Below are positions 8,052 through 17,267 of a stretch of 64,000 bases of DNA, one piece after another. Made by a program: the position numbers and the translations under genes. The notes under the pieces were generated by a model. That model searched no databases and was not told where the DNA came from. It was given only the letters and a program-made list of their open reading frames with translations. The number at the start of each line of letters is the position of its first letter. The stretch's first letter is position 1. The DNA comes from Burkholderiaceae bacterium. Its GTDB lineage: Bacteria > Pseudomonadota > Gammaproteobacteria > Burkholderiales > Burkholderiaceae_C. Location of the stretch: NCBI GenBank assembly GCA_030695205.1, contig JAUYTN010000033.1:372001-436000 (forward strand). The letters run 5' to 3'.

Positions 8052-9920
8052 ATGACCACACCTGCCATTCGCCACCTGACCCTGACCGCTGCGCTGCTTG
8101 CCTTGGGCGGCTCTCTGGCCGCCTGTGGCGGCAGCGAACCCAGCTTCAAGCCCCTGGAGCTGAACATTGCCCACATCAACGACCACCACTCCCAGCTGGA
8201 TGCTTTCCCGGCCAGCGAACTGACGCTGGATGGGGTGCCCACGCAGGTGGAGCTGGGCGGCTTTGCGCGCCAGACCGCGCTGTTCAAGTCGGTGGCGGGT
8301 ACCAAGAACCTGCTCAAAATCCATGCAGGCGATGCCAACACCGGCACGCTGTACTACACCTTCTTCAAGGGCAAGGTCGATGCGCAGATGATGAACACCA
8401 TCTGCTTCGACGCATTCACCCCGGGCAACCACGAGTTTGACGACGGTGACTCCGTCCTCAAAGGCTTCCTGGACGAGCTGGCCACCGGCACCTGCAAAAC
8501 CTCCGTCATCTCCAGCAACGTGGTGCCTGCCACCGGCACCGCACTCGCCCCCACGGGCGGCACGCCTTACCTCAAGCCCTGGGCCATCAAAGAAATTGAC
8601 GGTGTGAAGGTGGGCCTGATCGGCCTCACCATTGCCAGCAAAACCACCAACTCTTCCCGCCCGCTGGCCACCACCGCATTCAAAGACGAAGTGGCCTCGG
8701 CACAGCAGGCCATTGACGATCTCAAAGCGCAGGGCGTGCGCCACATCGTGGCCATCACCCACCTGGGCTACAACGCCGACAAAGCCCTTGCCGCCCAGCT
8801 CACCGACGTGGACGTCATCATCGGCGGCGACTCGCACAGCCTGCTGGGCGACTTCAAGGCGGTGGGGCTCTCCTCCTCATCGGGCGCTTACCCGACGGTG
8901 GTGACCAACAAAAACGGCGAGACGGTGTGCATCGGCCAGGCCTGGGAATACAGCAAGGCCTTTGGCCTGATGAACGTGGCGTTCAACGAAGCCGGCGCTG
9001 TCAACAGCTGCGGGGGCAAGGCCACGCTGGTGATTGGCGACCAGTTCAAGCGCAAAGATGCCGCCGGTGCCTGGCAAACCGTGTCGGGCACCGAGCGCAC
9101 CACCTTGCTGGCCAACCTGGCCGCCAACCAGCCACTGGTGAAGGTGGTCACCCCCGATGCCACCGCCGCTGCCACGCTCAAAACCTACAGCGACCAGGTG
9201 GCCGCTGAAAGAGCCAAACCCATCGGAACCACGACCCAGGCCCTGTGTCTGGTGCGCACCCCAGGCGAGCCCACCAACCGCAGCAGCGGCACCGCCGGTT
9301 GCGAAACCGCCAACGCCCTTGCGCAGGGCAGCGACATGGCCCAGGTGGTGGCCGAGTCCTTCCTGTACGCCGCCAAGCGCGCCGACCTGGCCCTGCAAAA
9401 CGGCGGCGGCGTGCGCGTGCCCCTGGCCGCGAAGGCACTGAGCATGAACGATGCCTTCACGGTACTGCCCTTCACCAACGTGCTGTTGGAAATGGAACTG
9501 ACCGGTGCCGAGGTGGTGGCTGCCCTGGAAGACGGGGTGGGCAACTACCTGGACAAAGGAGAAACCAGCGGTGGCTCACACCCTTACGCCGCAGGCCTGC
9601 GCTGGGACCTGGACATGAGCAAGCCCAAGGGCCAGCGCTTTGGCAACGTGCAGGTGCGCCACAAATCGTCGGGGGCATGGACGGCCATCAACCCGACCCA
9701 GACCTATGTGGTGGTGACCAACGACTTCATCGCCTCAGGCAAAGACGGCTACACCACCCTGGGCAACGCCTACAACGCAGGCCGCTACGTCAACACCTAC
9801 CTGCTGTACACCCAAAGCTTTGTGGACTACGTACTGGCCAAGGGCAGCATTGGCCGTCCAGCGCGGGCTGACTACTCGCACCAGCGCGTGACGACGGCCG
9901 CAGGCGCACAACTCCCCTGA
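8052..9920 (+). CDS. Exported lipoprotein 5'-nucleotidase (UshA/NadN-like)
   Basis: A 622-residue two-domain enzyme. A lipoprotein signal ends in the lipobox LAAC near residue 24. The N-terminal calcineurin-like metallophosphatase domain carries INDHHS, HAGDANTG, GNHEFDDG and GGDSHS metal motifs; the C-terminal 5'-nucleotidase domain has QNGGGVRVPL and FTVLPFTNVL. It should release phosphate from nucleotides or related esters at the outer periplasmic face. ATG 8052 places the lipobox at normal distance; an ATG at 8013 right after AGGAGG is too close to its Shine-Dalgarno. The PHO-box-like site upstream suggests phosphate-starvation control. The stop codon abuts a copy of the dispersed repeat. 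Confidence 0.87.
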   Translation: MTTPAIRHLTLTAALLALGGSLAACGGSEPSFKPLELNIAHINDHHSQLDAFPASELTLDGVPTQVELGGFARQTALFKSVAGTKNLLKIHAGDANTGTLYYTFFKGKVDAQMMNTICFDAFTPGNHEFDDGDSVLKGFLDELATGTCKTSVISSNVVPATGTALAPTGGTPYLKPWAIKEIDGVKVGLIGLTIASKTTNSSRPLATTAFKDEVASAQQAIDDLKAQGVRHIVAITHLGYNADKALAAQLTDVDVIIGGDSHSLLGDFKAVGLSSSSGAYPTVVTNKNGETVCIGQAWEYSKAFGLMNVAFNEAGAVNSCGGKATLVIGDQFKRKDAAGAWQTVSGTERTTLLANLAANQPLVKVVTPDATAAATLKTYSDQVAAERAKPIGTTTQALCLVRTPGEPTNRSSGTAGCETANALAQGSDMAQVVAESFLYAAKRADLALQNGGGVRVPLAAKALSMNDAFTVLPFTNVLLEMELTGAEVVAALEDGVGNYLDKGETSGGSHPYAAGLRWDLDMSKPKGQRFGNVQVRHKSSGAWTAINPTQTYVVVTNDFIASGKDGYTTLGNAYNAGRYVNTYLLYTQSFVDYVLAKGSIGRPARADYSHQRVTTAAGAQLP

Positions 9921-9971
9921 TAGCCACAAACCCAATGCTGACAAGCGGTACATGCCAAAAAGACTTATAAA
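9920..9971 (+). repeat. Dispersed short repeat, copy 4
   Basis: It reads ATAGC, 16 bases, ACAAGCGG, TACATGCCAAAAAGACTT, fully alignable with the copies at 3887 and 55094. It begins at the last base of the nucleotidase stop codon and fills the gap to the convergent TRAP permease gene. Confidence 0.75.
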
Positions 9972-9998
9972 CCTGTACCGCAATTCAGCCCACGGGGT

Positions 9999-11831
9999 TC
10001 AGTGCCCCAGCACCGAGGGCAGCCAGGTGGCGACAGAGGGCCACCACGCAATGATCACCGTGCCCACAAAGATGGCTGCCAGCGCTGGCAGCACCGACAC
10101 CGCCACATACCGGATGGATTTGCCGAACATCGACGACGAAAAGTAGATGTTCATCCCGGCTGGCGGGCACAGAAAACCCATCTCCATGGCTGCCAGAAAA
10201 ATGATGCCAAAGTGCACCGGGCCCACCCCGTAGCTTTGCGCCACCGGCAGCAGCAGAGGCACCAGCACGACGATGGCGGCGTAGATTTCCATCAGCGCAC
10301 CTGCCAGCAACAGAAAAGCCGTCAGCGCCACCAGGAACAGCGCCTGGTTCGGAATGACACCCTGCACGGCCTCGATGGCCGCATCGGGAATGCCCGCATC
10401 GATCAGGAAATTGGTCAGCCCCAGCGCCATGCCCAGAATCACCAGCACGCCGCCGATGACCTGAACAGCCTCCCCCAGACAGGCCGTCAACCGGGCCCAC
10501 GTCAACTCGCGGTGCGCCCAGGCCTGGGTGGCGATGGCATATCCCGCCGTCAGCGCCGCGCTCTCGGTGGGCGTGGCCAGCCCGCTGACCAGCGAGCCTA
10601 TGGCCACCACAGGCGCCCCCATTTCCCACTTGGCCACCCAGGCCGCCGCCAGGGCGCGCCTCAAGCTGGGGGGCGATGGTGGCGCCCGGTACCCCTCGGG
10701 CACCGCCGGGCGGCGCAGGTAGCCGCCGAACACCAGCAGGCTCAGCACCATGACCACCGCAGGCAACAACCCGGCCAGAAACATGGTGTTGATGGGCACC
10801 CGTGCAATGATGGCGTACATGATCAAAGGCACCGAGGGCGCCAGCAACACCCCCAGTGCGCTGGCACTGGTCACCAGGCTGATGCCGCGCTGCTCCGGGT
10901 AGCCCGCGTTGCGCAGCAGGGGCAGCAGCAAACCGCCCAAGGCCAGGATGGTCACTCCGCTGCCCCCTGTGAACGCGGTGAAGAACGAGCACAGAACGGC
11001 GGTGGCCAGCACCGTGCCCATGACACCACCGCCCATCAAGGCCACGAACAACTGGCCAATGCGGGCCGCCGCACCCGTGCGGGCGAACACCAGGCCAGCC
11101 AGGGTAAACAGCGGCAAAGCAGGCAACGACGGGTTGACGGTGATCTGGTAGTGCGACAGCGCCACCGAGGCCAGAGGCAGGCCGTCTTGCCAGAACAGGG
11201 CCAAGGCCAAGCCACCGAGCGCGGCAAACACCGGCGCACCGGCCACCAGTGCTGCCACCAACCACAGAACAAGCGGCCACATGGGCAGGGTGCCGCCCTC
11301 AAGCCCCGCGGCCAACCACCATCCCGCAGCGGTCAATGCCGAGCCCCACACCCCCTTGAGCACCAAGCCCTGGCTGCATCGTGCACCCAGCTTCAGGCCC
11401 AGCAGCGCAAAGCCCACAGGCATGCTGGCCTGCACCCACCACACCGGCAAACCGTACGCCAGCACAGCACCCGTGCCGATTTCTGTGGCGACAAACCGCC
11501 AGCTCGCCAGCGCCAGTGCACCACACACCAGGGCTGCCGAGCCATTGGCAAATGCCTGGACCCACACCCTTGCCCGCCCACCCAGCGCACGCCCCATGTC
11601 CCCCAGGGTGGACAGGTGGCCGTGCCGCTCAGCCGCCAGCGCACCGGCCATGGCCAACACCAGGCCCAGATGTTGAACCACGATGGGCGCGTTCTCCACC
11701 CCCCGCCCCATGAGCGGGCGCATGGCCATTTCCAGCAGGGCGATCAGCAGCATCAGGAGCAGGGAGGCGGAGGCCACCGCCTCATCCGCCCTGCCCACAC
11801 GCGCCAGCCAGGCGTGGGCACGCGCCCTCAC
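9999..11831 (-). CDS. dctM: TRAP transporter permease, fused small and large subunits (DctQM)
   Basis: A 610-residue membrane protein. Residues 1-160 form four helices of DctQ type (ALLEMAMRPLMGRG, QHLGLVLAMAGALAAERHGHL); the rest is a DctM/TRAP-large permease with about 12 helices and motifs such as FTAFTGGSGVTILALGG and CPPAGMNIYFS. Fusion of Q and M occurs in the SiaQM-type branch. TRAP permeases import organic anions using a sodium gradient. It starts with GTG, overlapping the dctP stop. With the upstream DctP and TatT it forms a complete TRAP-T system. Confidence 0.88.
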   Translation of the reverse strand: MRARAHAWLARVGRADEAVASASLLLMLLIALLEMAMRPLMGRGVENAPIVVQHLGLVLAMAGALAAERHGHLSTLGDMGRALGGRARVWVQAFANGSAALVCGALALASWRFVATEIGTGAVLAYGLPVWWVQASMPVGFALLGLKLGARCSQGLVLKGVWGSALTAAGWWLAAGLEGGTLPMWPLVLWLVAALVAGAPVFAALGGLALALFWQDGLPLASVALSHYQITVNPSLPALPLFTLAGLVFARTGAAARIGQLFVALMGGGVMGTVLATAVLCSFFTAFTGGSGVTILALGGLLLPLLRNAGYPEQRGISLVTSASALGVLLAPSVPLIMYAIIARVPINTMFLAGLLPAVVMVLSLLVFGGYLRRPAVPEGYRAPPSPPSLRRALAAAWVAKWEMGAPVVAIGSLVSGLATPTESAALTAGYAIATQAWAHRELTWARLTACLGEAVQVIGGVLVILGMALGLTNFLIDAGIPDAAIEAVQGVIPNQALFLVALTAFLLLAGALMEIYAAIVVLVPLLLPVAQSYGVGPVHFGIIFLAAMEMGFLCPPAGMNIYFSSSMFGKSIRYVAVSVLPALAAIFVGTVIIAWWPSVATWLPSVLGH

Positions 11832-12874
11832 GGCGCCTTGCCCTGGCCCGCCCGGTAGGCCTTGAGGTGGACAAAGACCTCGTCAAACGTTTCCGCAGGC
11901 ACCATGGCGCCCCGAATGCGGGGGTACAGCTGCTCGGCCAGCGCATGCCACTCCTGCAACTGCGCCGGGGTGGGGCGGTGAACCGTGAGCCCGCGTTTGG
12001 TCATGGCGTCCACTGCGTCGTCCACTTCTTGCCGGGCTTTGGCGCGAATCACGCCACCCGCCTTTTCGCTTCTGGCCATGACGGCCTTTTGGGCATCCGG
12101 GCCCATGTCGTCCCAGGCTTTTTGGGTGATGACCAGCGCTCCCACAATGGGTGCCCAGTTGATTTCCAGCATGTGTGGAGCGGAGTTGTAAATCTGGGTG
12201 GCCAGCGCAAAGTACGGGGTCGATGGCACCACCTGGATCATCCCCGTCTGAATGGCTGGCAACACGTCCGAGGTTTCCAGCGGGACCGGGGTGTAACCCA
12301 GGCTTTTCATGATGGCTTGCTGCTCGGGCTCAGAGCCCCAGGCAAAGAACTTCATTTTTTGGTAGTCCCCGGGCCGAACGGCCGGTTCTTTGGAGAAAAA
12401 GCGCACCCAACCCGCATCGCCCCAGGCCAGAACCACAAACCCTTTGTCCCGGAACTTTTTTTCCATGCCCGCGCGCATTTTTTCGCGCACATGGTCCACC
12501 TCTTCCCAGCTTCTGAACAGCAGCGGCATGACTTGCAGGGCCGCGATGGACGGTTCAATCTCGCGCAGCCCCACCACCGACATCAGCGCCCCCTGCAACT
12601 GGCCTATGCGCATGCGCCGCGCCATTTCGGCCTCGCCGCCCTGGCTGCCATCGGTATAGACCAGGTAGCGGGCGCCTGCGCCCATGGCGGTGCGCCAGGT
12701 TTCGCCAATGTCCATCAGTTCGCGGTGGTAGAGCGAATTTTTGGGCACCAGGGTGCCGATGCGCAAGCGCTTGTCAGCCGCCAGGGCCGGCCCTTGCAGG
12801 CCCAGTGCGCCACACAGCAGCCCAAAGGCGAGAGGGAGTTTGGCACGGTGCCACGAAAACGAGCGTTGTGTCAT
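11828..12874 (-). CDS. dctP: TRAP transporter substrate-binding protein DctP
   Basis: A 348-residue periplasmic protein with a signal peptide ending GPALAADK. The mature part opens LRIGTLVPKNSLYHRELMDIG and contains PVLFRSWEEVDHVREKM-type segments of the DctP family, including the conserved Arg/Asn-rich helix and the Met-Pro turn. It overlaps the fused permease by four bases and follows tatT after 10 bases, so the three are one operon. DctP partners of TatT are thought to handle hydrophobic ligands rather than C4-dicarboxylates; the actual ligand is unknown. Confidence 0.85.
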   Translation of the reverse strand: MTQRSFSWHRAKLPLAFGLLCGALGLQGPALAADKRLRIGTLVPKNSLYHRELMDIGETWRTAMGAGARYLVYTDGSQGGEAEMARRMRIGQLQGALMSVVGLREIEPSIAALQVMPLLFRSWEEVDHVREKMRAGMEKKFRDKGFVVLAWGDAGWVRFFSKEPAVRPGDYQKMKFFAWGSEPEQQAIMKSLGYTPVPLETSDVLPAIQTGMIQVVPSTPYFALATQIYNSAPHMLEINWAPIVGALVITQKAWDDMGPDAQKAVMARSEKAGGVIRAKARQEVDDAVDAMTKRGLTVHRPTPAQLQEWHALAEQLYPRIRGAMVPAETFDEVFVHLKAYRAGQGKAP

Positions 12875-12884
12875 GGAGTAATCA

Positions 12885-13829
12885 TTAAAAAAGATCGTCA
12901 GCCTGGCCCAACAGCCACTCGGCACGGGCCTGCATGACCTGGTTGGACATGTCTCGCCGGGCAGCGCTGGCGGCCAATGCCGCGCGCAGCAGCGCCTCGA
13001 ACGTCGGACGGTCGCCAGCAGGCAGGGCAATCGATTCGGCCTTGGCCACATACGGCGCCGCACTGCGCCCTTCACCCAGCGCAATGGCCTGGTCAAAGTA
13101 GGCAGCGGCCATGGGGGCTGAGCCACCGGGGCGGGCCGCCTCCAGCGTGCCCATCAGGCTGGCCAACGCCCCATGGCCGTGGCTGGGGCTGGTGTTCCAG
13201 GCCCAGGTAGCCAGGCGGACCACGGCGGGCAGGTCGGCCACGGCATCGGCATCGTCCTTGGACAGCGCAATGGATGCACCCCACGAGGCCGCCGCCCAGT
13301 ACGCCAGGCCCACCTGGTCGGGTTTGAGCACGCCGCTCTCGGCTGCTTGGGCGCGCAACAATCGGGCTTTGAACCCTGGGTCCGACCACTCCAACGCCGC
13401 CATGGCGTGGTGGTGCGCGCGCAGGTAGAGCCGTCGGGCTCGTTCATTCTGGGTGTGGGCGGCTTTGGCGTCGGTGGCGGCCATTCGCTCGGCTTCAAAA
13501 GCCACAAACGCGTAGGCGTATTGGGTGAACCCGCTGGCCACTGCCTGTGCCAGCTGCTGATGGCCTGGTGACTCCTTCAACAGGGACTCGGAGAGCTTCA
13601 GGTAAAACGGGCTGGCATCGCGGGCCAGGCCCAGGTCTTCTTCATCGGCCTGCCCCTGGCTGGCCAGTTCATCGGCCACACCCCTGACCAACAGTTGGCG
13701 CGGAGAGCAGGCCGCCAGCGCCGCCAACACCGCCAGCAGCACCATCCAGCCCACCCAACGTGGCGCACCCGATCGCTCGACCGGTGGGGGCTGGACCGGG
13801 CAAGACACAGGGTACATGGGGGGTTTCAT
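12885..13829 (-). CDS. TatT-type TRAP-associated lipoprotein
   Basis: A 314-residue lipoprotein. It has a hydrophobic signal with lipobox LAAC, then CSPRQLLVRGVADELASQG, followed by a run of helical TPR-like hairpins (AFVAFEAERMAATDAKAA, RRLYLRAHHHAMAALEW). This is the pattern of the TRAP T-component family first described in Treponema, a trimeric TPR lipoprotein that pairs with the TRAP binding protein and has a hydrophobic pore. Its place directly before dctP and dctQM supports the call. ATG 13829 is chosen; a GTG at 13865 is an alternative. Confidence 0.82.
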   Translation of the reverse strand: MKPPMYPVSCPVQPPPVERSGAPRWVGWMVLLAVLAALAACSPRQLLVRGVADELASQGQADEEDLGLARDASPFYLKLSESLLKESPGHQQLAQAVASGFTQYAYAFVAFEAERMAATDAKAAHTQNERARRLYLRAHHHAMAALEWSDPGFKARLLRAQAAESGVLKPDQVGLAYWAAASWGASIALSKDDADAVADLPAVVRLATWAWNTSPSHGHGALASLMGTLEAARPGGSAPMAAAYFDQAIALGEGRSAAPYVAKAESIALPAGDRPTFEALLRAALAASAARRDMSNQVMQARAEWLLGQADDLF

Positions 13830-13916
13830 GGCTTGGCTGGGTGTCTGAGGGTCAAAGCCCGCCACTGTAGGCAGCCTGCATGAATATTCGGTGACAGACC
13901 ACCGGGCTCAGCCCAA

Positions 13917-14570
13917 CTAGGCACCGACCCACCGTGCCGCGCCCACAACCAGCTGCCAGGTCATTTGGCCCAGCGCACCCAGATACACCAGGCCCAACAC
14001 GCCCAGCACCAGAGACGCGGCATGCATCAAACCATCGGCCAGCAGCCGCCCCAGACCCAGCGCCACCAGGCTGAACGCGGGCAAGGCGTTGCCCAGGGGC
14101 ACGGGCAAAAAGATCACAGCAGCCTGCACGGCAATCCAGCTGGCCCACCAGGCTTGGGTCCAGGGGGCCTGCAGGCCGTGCCAGCGGGGCCTCAACCAGC
14201 GCGCAGCCACCCGGTAGCCCGACGCCAGCGCACGCAACACCACGGCACTCAAGCGGGCATTGAGCCGGATGCCCGCCACCCGCTCTGGCAGCACCAGCTG
14301 CTGCTGCCCCCTGGCCCACTGCCACGACAGCCACCACAGCGCCACCCCAAACACGTTGCCCACCCCACCCACGGGCATGAGGCAAAACAGGGCGTACAAC
14401 ATCAACAGCGTGGCGATCGAGGCATGGCCGTGCAGCAACAGCAGGTCTTTCACGGTCAGCGCAGCCCCACCGGCCGCCTCGGCCTGGCCAAGGGCCTGGC
14501 GAAACCGCCGGGCCAGCCGCAGCGACTCGTGGCGTGAGGGGCCAGCCGGTGCCAGGCGGGCGGCTGTCAT
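13917..14570 (-). CDS. exoD: ExoD-family membrane protein
   Basis: A 217-residue protein with a soluble N-terminal part (LTVKDLLLLHGHASIATLLML) and several hydrophobic helices, including VFLPVPLGNALPAFSLVALGLG, the wording typical of the ExoD family named from rhizobial exopolysaccharide mutants. The biochemical function is unknown. Its ATG overlaps the psd stop (ATGA), so it is co-translated with phosphatidylserine decarboxylase; a membrane-lipid role would fit that context, as inference. Confidence 0.8.
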   Translation of the reverse strand: MTAARLAPAGPSRHESLRLARRFRQALGQAEAAGGAALTVKDLLLLHGHASIATLLMLYALFCLMPVGGVGNVFGVALWWLSWQWARGQQQLVLPERVAGIRLNARLSAVVLRALASGYRVAARWLRPRWHGLQAPWTQAWWASWIAVQAAVIFLPVPLGNALPAFSLVALGLGRLLADGLMHAASLVLGVLGLVYLGALGQMTWQLVVGAARWVGA

Positions 14571-15484
14571 GGCGGACCGCCGCGCGCAGACGCCACCCAC
14601 AGCGGCTGACCCGCCCGAATGGGGCTGCCAGTGCCCAGCCCTGGCGCCAGCTCAAAGCCTTGGGGCACCAGCATGATGATGGTGGAGCCATGCTCGAACC
14701 AACCCAGCTCGTCGCCCTTGCAGGCCGCAGCCTGGCAGGGCATGACGTTGGGCCCCCGGTACCTCAGGTGGAGCAGCACATCGATGAAGTGCAGCCGGAT
14801 GCTCGCCACCAGAATGGCCGCCACCGGTACCAGCGCCACCGGGGCGTTGCAGCCCTTCAGGCGCGCCTCGATCACCGCTCGCTCGTTCTTGCAAAACAGG
14901 CGCTCCACCCGCTTGAGCGCAATGGGGTTGACGTTCCAGGTGTCGCCGCTGATGTAGGTGACCCGGTCCACCGTGAGGTCCGCCGGGGCATGGAAGCGGT
15001 GGTACATGGCCGATGTAAGCCGCAGCGTCACGTAGTGGCCGTTGGCGCAGCGCTGGGCCAGTTCCTCCGAGCCCAGCAGGTCTTGCAAGGTGTACGGGAA
15101 GCCTTTGGCCTGCCACACCCGCGTGCCCTCAATGCGCCCGCACGCCCCCACGATGCCGTCGCTGGGGCTGCACAGTACGTCTTCGCTGGCGTCGAACGGG
15201 CGTGCGCCGGGCTTGAGCCGTCGGGTAAAGCAGTCGTACAGGCTGTTGAAACGGGTGTGTTCGGCTTCGCTCAGGTCCAGCGGGGTAAACCAGCGCCACA
15301 CCGCGATGGACAGGCGCGTCAGCCACGGGCTTTGCAGCTTGCTGTACCAGCCCATGGCATGGGTGAGCGCAATGCGCGGCACCCGGTTGGTCAGCAAGAA
15401 GTTCAGGTCCTCCTGCATCAGCAAGCGCTGTGCAACAGATGGGCGGGCCGGGGCAGGCGCGGGTGGTGCAGTGGGGTGTTTCAT
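14567..15484 (-). CDS. psd: Phosphatidylserine decarboxylase proenzyme
   Basis: A 305-residue enzyme of the inner membrane that converts phosphatidylserine to phosphatidylethanolamine. Visible are the Asp of SPSDGIVG, the His of MYHRFHAP and the self-cleavage site in FEHGSTIIML, where the Ser of GST becomes the pyruvoyl group (HGST replaces the usual LGST, a known variant). ATG 15484 gives the normal N-terminus (MQEDLNFLLTNRVPR follows). It is divergent from the aminotransferase gene and translationally coupled to exoD. Confidence 0.92.
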   Translation of the reverse strand: MKHPTAPPAPAPARPSVAQRLLMQEDLNFLLTNRVPRIALTHAMGWYSKLQSPWLTRLSIAVWRWFTPLDLSEAEHTRFNSLYDCFTRRLKPGARPFDASEDVLCSPSDGIVGACGRIEGTRVWQAKGFPYTLQDLLGSEELAQRCANGHYVTLRLTSAMYHRFHAPADLTVDRVTYISGDTWNVNPIALKRVERLFCKNERAVIEARLKGCNAPVALVPVAAILVASIRLHFIDVLLHLRYRGPNVMPCQAAACKGDELGWFEHGSTIIMLVPQGFELAPGLGTGSPIRAGQPLWVASARGGPP

Positions 15485-15488
15485 CGGG

Positions 15489-15517
15489 CTGTCAAAGGAA
15501 AGGAATACAACTTTCAC
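15489..15517. promoter_or_regulatory. Weak PHO-box-like half sites between psd and the aminotransferase
   Basis: The 57-base divergent gap contains CTGTCAA (15489-15495) and CTTTCAC (15511-15517), each 6/7 to a PhoB half site and exactly 22 bp apart. The middle phase (AAGGAAT) does not match. It may be a degenerate site linked to the PHO boxes further on, or chance. Confidence 0.25.
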
Positions 15518-15541
15518 ACCGCAACTTGAAAGCCTGATGAC

Positions 15542-17218
15542 ATGAGCGTTGAACTGGTGATGAACGCCGCCTGGCCCCTGGCAACAGCCGCCGCCCTGCC
15601 CTATGCCATGTTCAAAGGTTGGCGGCGGCTGCAACTGTCCAAGGCCAAACACCCGTCACTGGCAGGCCACTCGCTGTGGGCCAAACGCATAGGGCGGCTG
15701 ATACCGGGCTACAGCTACGGCGAGACCGAATTTTTTGCGGCCGATAGTGCGCCTCCCGAAGTGGTGGCCCAGCGCCGTGCGGGGCTGGAGCGGCTGTCGC
15801 GCAGCCTGCGCGAACGCTCGCCCCAGACCCTGGCCCTGACCGCCGAGGTGCGCGAGGGGCTGTCCGACCTGCAGTTCACTGGCCGCTACCGCGTGCCCTT
15901 CCAGTTCAGCGAATACGCCAGGGCGCATTTGCCCGTGGGCGCGTTCTGGGCCGAGGCCGAGGGTGTGACGTTGACCGACCTCGACGGCAACCGCTACCTG
16001 GACCTGACCGGCTCCTATGGCGTGAACGTGTTCGGTGTGGACTTTTACAAAGCCTGCATGGCCGAAGGCGCGGCACAGGGCAGCGCCCTGGGCCCGGTGC
16101 TGGGCGGCTACCACCCCTGCGTGGCTGCCAATGTGGCGCGGCTGAAAGCCATTTCGGGGCTGGACGAGGTGAGCTTTCACATGTCGGGCACCGAGGCGGT
16201 GATGCAGGCCGTGCGCCTGGCCCGCTACCACACCCGAAAGCGCCATCTGGTGCGCTTCACCGGGGCTTACCACGGCTGGTGGGAAGACGTGCAGCCCGGC
16301 CCCGGCAACCCACTGCCACCGCGCGAAACCTACACCTTGAAAGACATGGATGCCGACACGCTGCGCGTGCTGCGCACCCGCACCGACATTGCGTGTGTGC
16401 TGGTCAACCCACTGCAGGCCCTGCACCCCAACCGCAACGCCCCCGGCGACTCCACCCTGGTGGACGGCAGCCGCAGCGCAGGCTTTGACCGCGTGGCCTA
16501 CACCGAGTGGCTCAAGCAGCTGCGCCAGGTGTGCACCGAGCGCGGCATGGTGCTGATTTTCGACGAGGTATTTGTGGGCTTTCGACTGGCCCCCGGCGGC
16601 GCTCAGGAATACTTTGGCGTGCAGGCCGACCTGGTGACCTACGGCAAAACCCTGGGCGGCGGCCTGCCCGTGGGCGTGGTGTGTGGCAAGCAGGCGCTGA
16701 TGCAGCGCTTTCGACCCGAGCGCCCCGCCGACATCTGTTTTGCCCGTGGCACCTTCAACGCCCACCCCTATGTGATGGGCGCCATGGATGCCTTCCTGAC
16801 GCGGCTTGACTCCCCCGAGGTACGGGCCATTTACCGCGGGCTGGACGAGCGCTGGCAAGCCCGCGCCGCCGCATTCAACCAGGCGCTGGCCGACGCCGAG
16901 CTGCCCCTGCGGGTGGCGGCACTGTCCAGCATCTGGACGGTGACCTACCACCAACCCTCGCGCTACCACTGGCTGCTGCAGTTTTACCTGCGCGACGCCG
17001 GGCTGGCCCTGAGCTGGGTGGGCACAGGCCGCTTCATCTTCAGCCTGAATTACACCGATGCCGACATGGCCGATGTGCAGCGCCGCGTGCTGCTGGCCTG
17101 CGAACGCATGCGCGCTGACGGCTGGTGGTGGCAAGCCCCAGACAGCAGCCACCGAACCCACAGGCGACAAATTTTAAAAGAAATACTGCTTAAGCGCTTT
17201 ACTGGCAAGCACAGTTAG
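15542..17218 (+). CDS. Class III aminotransferase, glutamate-1-semialdehyde aminomutase-like, N-terminally extended
   Basis: A 558-residue PLP enzyme. Residues 1-120 are an extension with a hydrophobic start (AAWPLATAAALPYAMF) and no recognised domain. The catalytic part has the fold-type I features GTEAVMQAVRLAR, FTGAYHGWW, LIFDEVFVGFR and the PLP Lys in TYGKTLGGGLPVG, worded like glutamate-1-semialdehyde aminomutase. It is much longer than HemL (about 430) and its setting beside psd and exoD argues against haem synthesis. Substrate unknown; an amino-group transfer on a lipid or polysaccharide precursor is a guess. The last 17 codons are supplied by a dispersed repeat. Confidence 0.75.
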   Translation: MSVELVMNAAWPLATAAALPYAMFKGWRRLQLSKAKHPSLAGHSLWAKRIGRLIPGYSYGETEFFAADSAPPEVVAQRRAGLERLSRSLRERSPQTLALTAEVREGLSDLQFTGRYRVPFQFSEYARAHLPVGAFWAEAEGVTLTDLDGNRYLDLTGSYGVNVFGVDFYKACMAEGAAQGSALGPVLGGYHPCVAANVARLKAISGLDEVSFHMSGTEAVMQAVRLARYHTRKRHLVRFTGAYHGWWEDVQPGPGNPLPPRETYTLKDMDADTLRVLRTRTDIACVLVNPLQALHPNRNAPGDSTLVDGSRSAGFDRVAYTEWLKQLRQVCTERGMVLIFDEVFVGFRLAPGGAQEYFGVQADLVTYGKTLGGGLPVGVVCGKQALMQRFRPERPADICFARGTFNAHPYVMGAMDAFLTRLDSPEVRAIYRGLDERWQARAAAFNQALADAELPLRVAALSSIWTVTYHQPSRYHWLLQFYLRDAGLALSWVGTGRFIFSLNYTDADMADVQRRVLLACERMRADGWWWQAPDSSHRTHRRQILKEILLKRFTGKHS

Positions 17219-17237
17219 CTATTTATTATTTCATTTC
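17169..17237 (-). repeat. Dispersed short repeat, copy 5 (encodes the aminotransferase C-terminus)
   Basis: The minus strand reads ATAGC, 17 bases, AAAGCGCTTAAGCAGTATTT, in register with the consensus. GCTTTACTGGCAAGC here recurs in the copy inside purK. The repeat supplies the final codons and the TAG stop of the aminotransferase, giving an oddly basic tail (EILLKRFTGKHS). Confidence 0.75.
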
Positions 17238-17267
17238 AAATCCACAACATCGCCTTGGTCTGCGGCG

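Noticed and set aside
15656..17170. A 504-codon antisense frame across the aminotransferase gene
   Set aside because: Same cause: third-position GC keeps the antisense frame open. The composition is His/Gly/Ala-rich without motifs, while the plus frame has a complete PLP enzyme.
15542..17218. Calling the aminotransferase hemL
   Set aside because: It is about 130 residues too long, lies beside lipid genes rather than haem genes, and its similarity is confined to general class III motifs.
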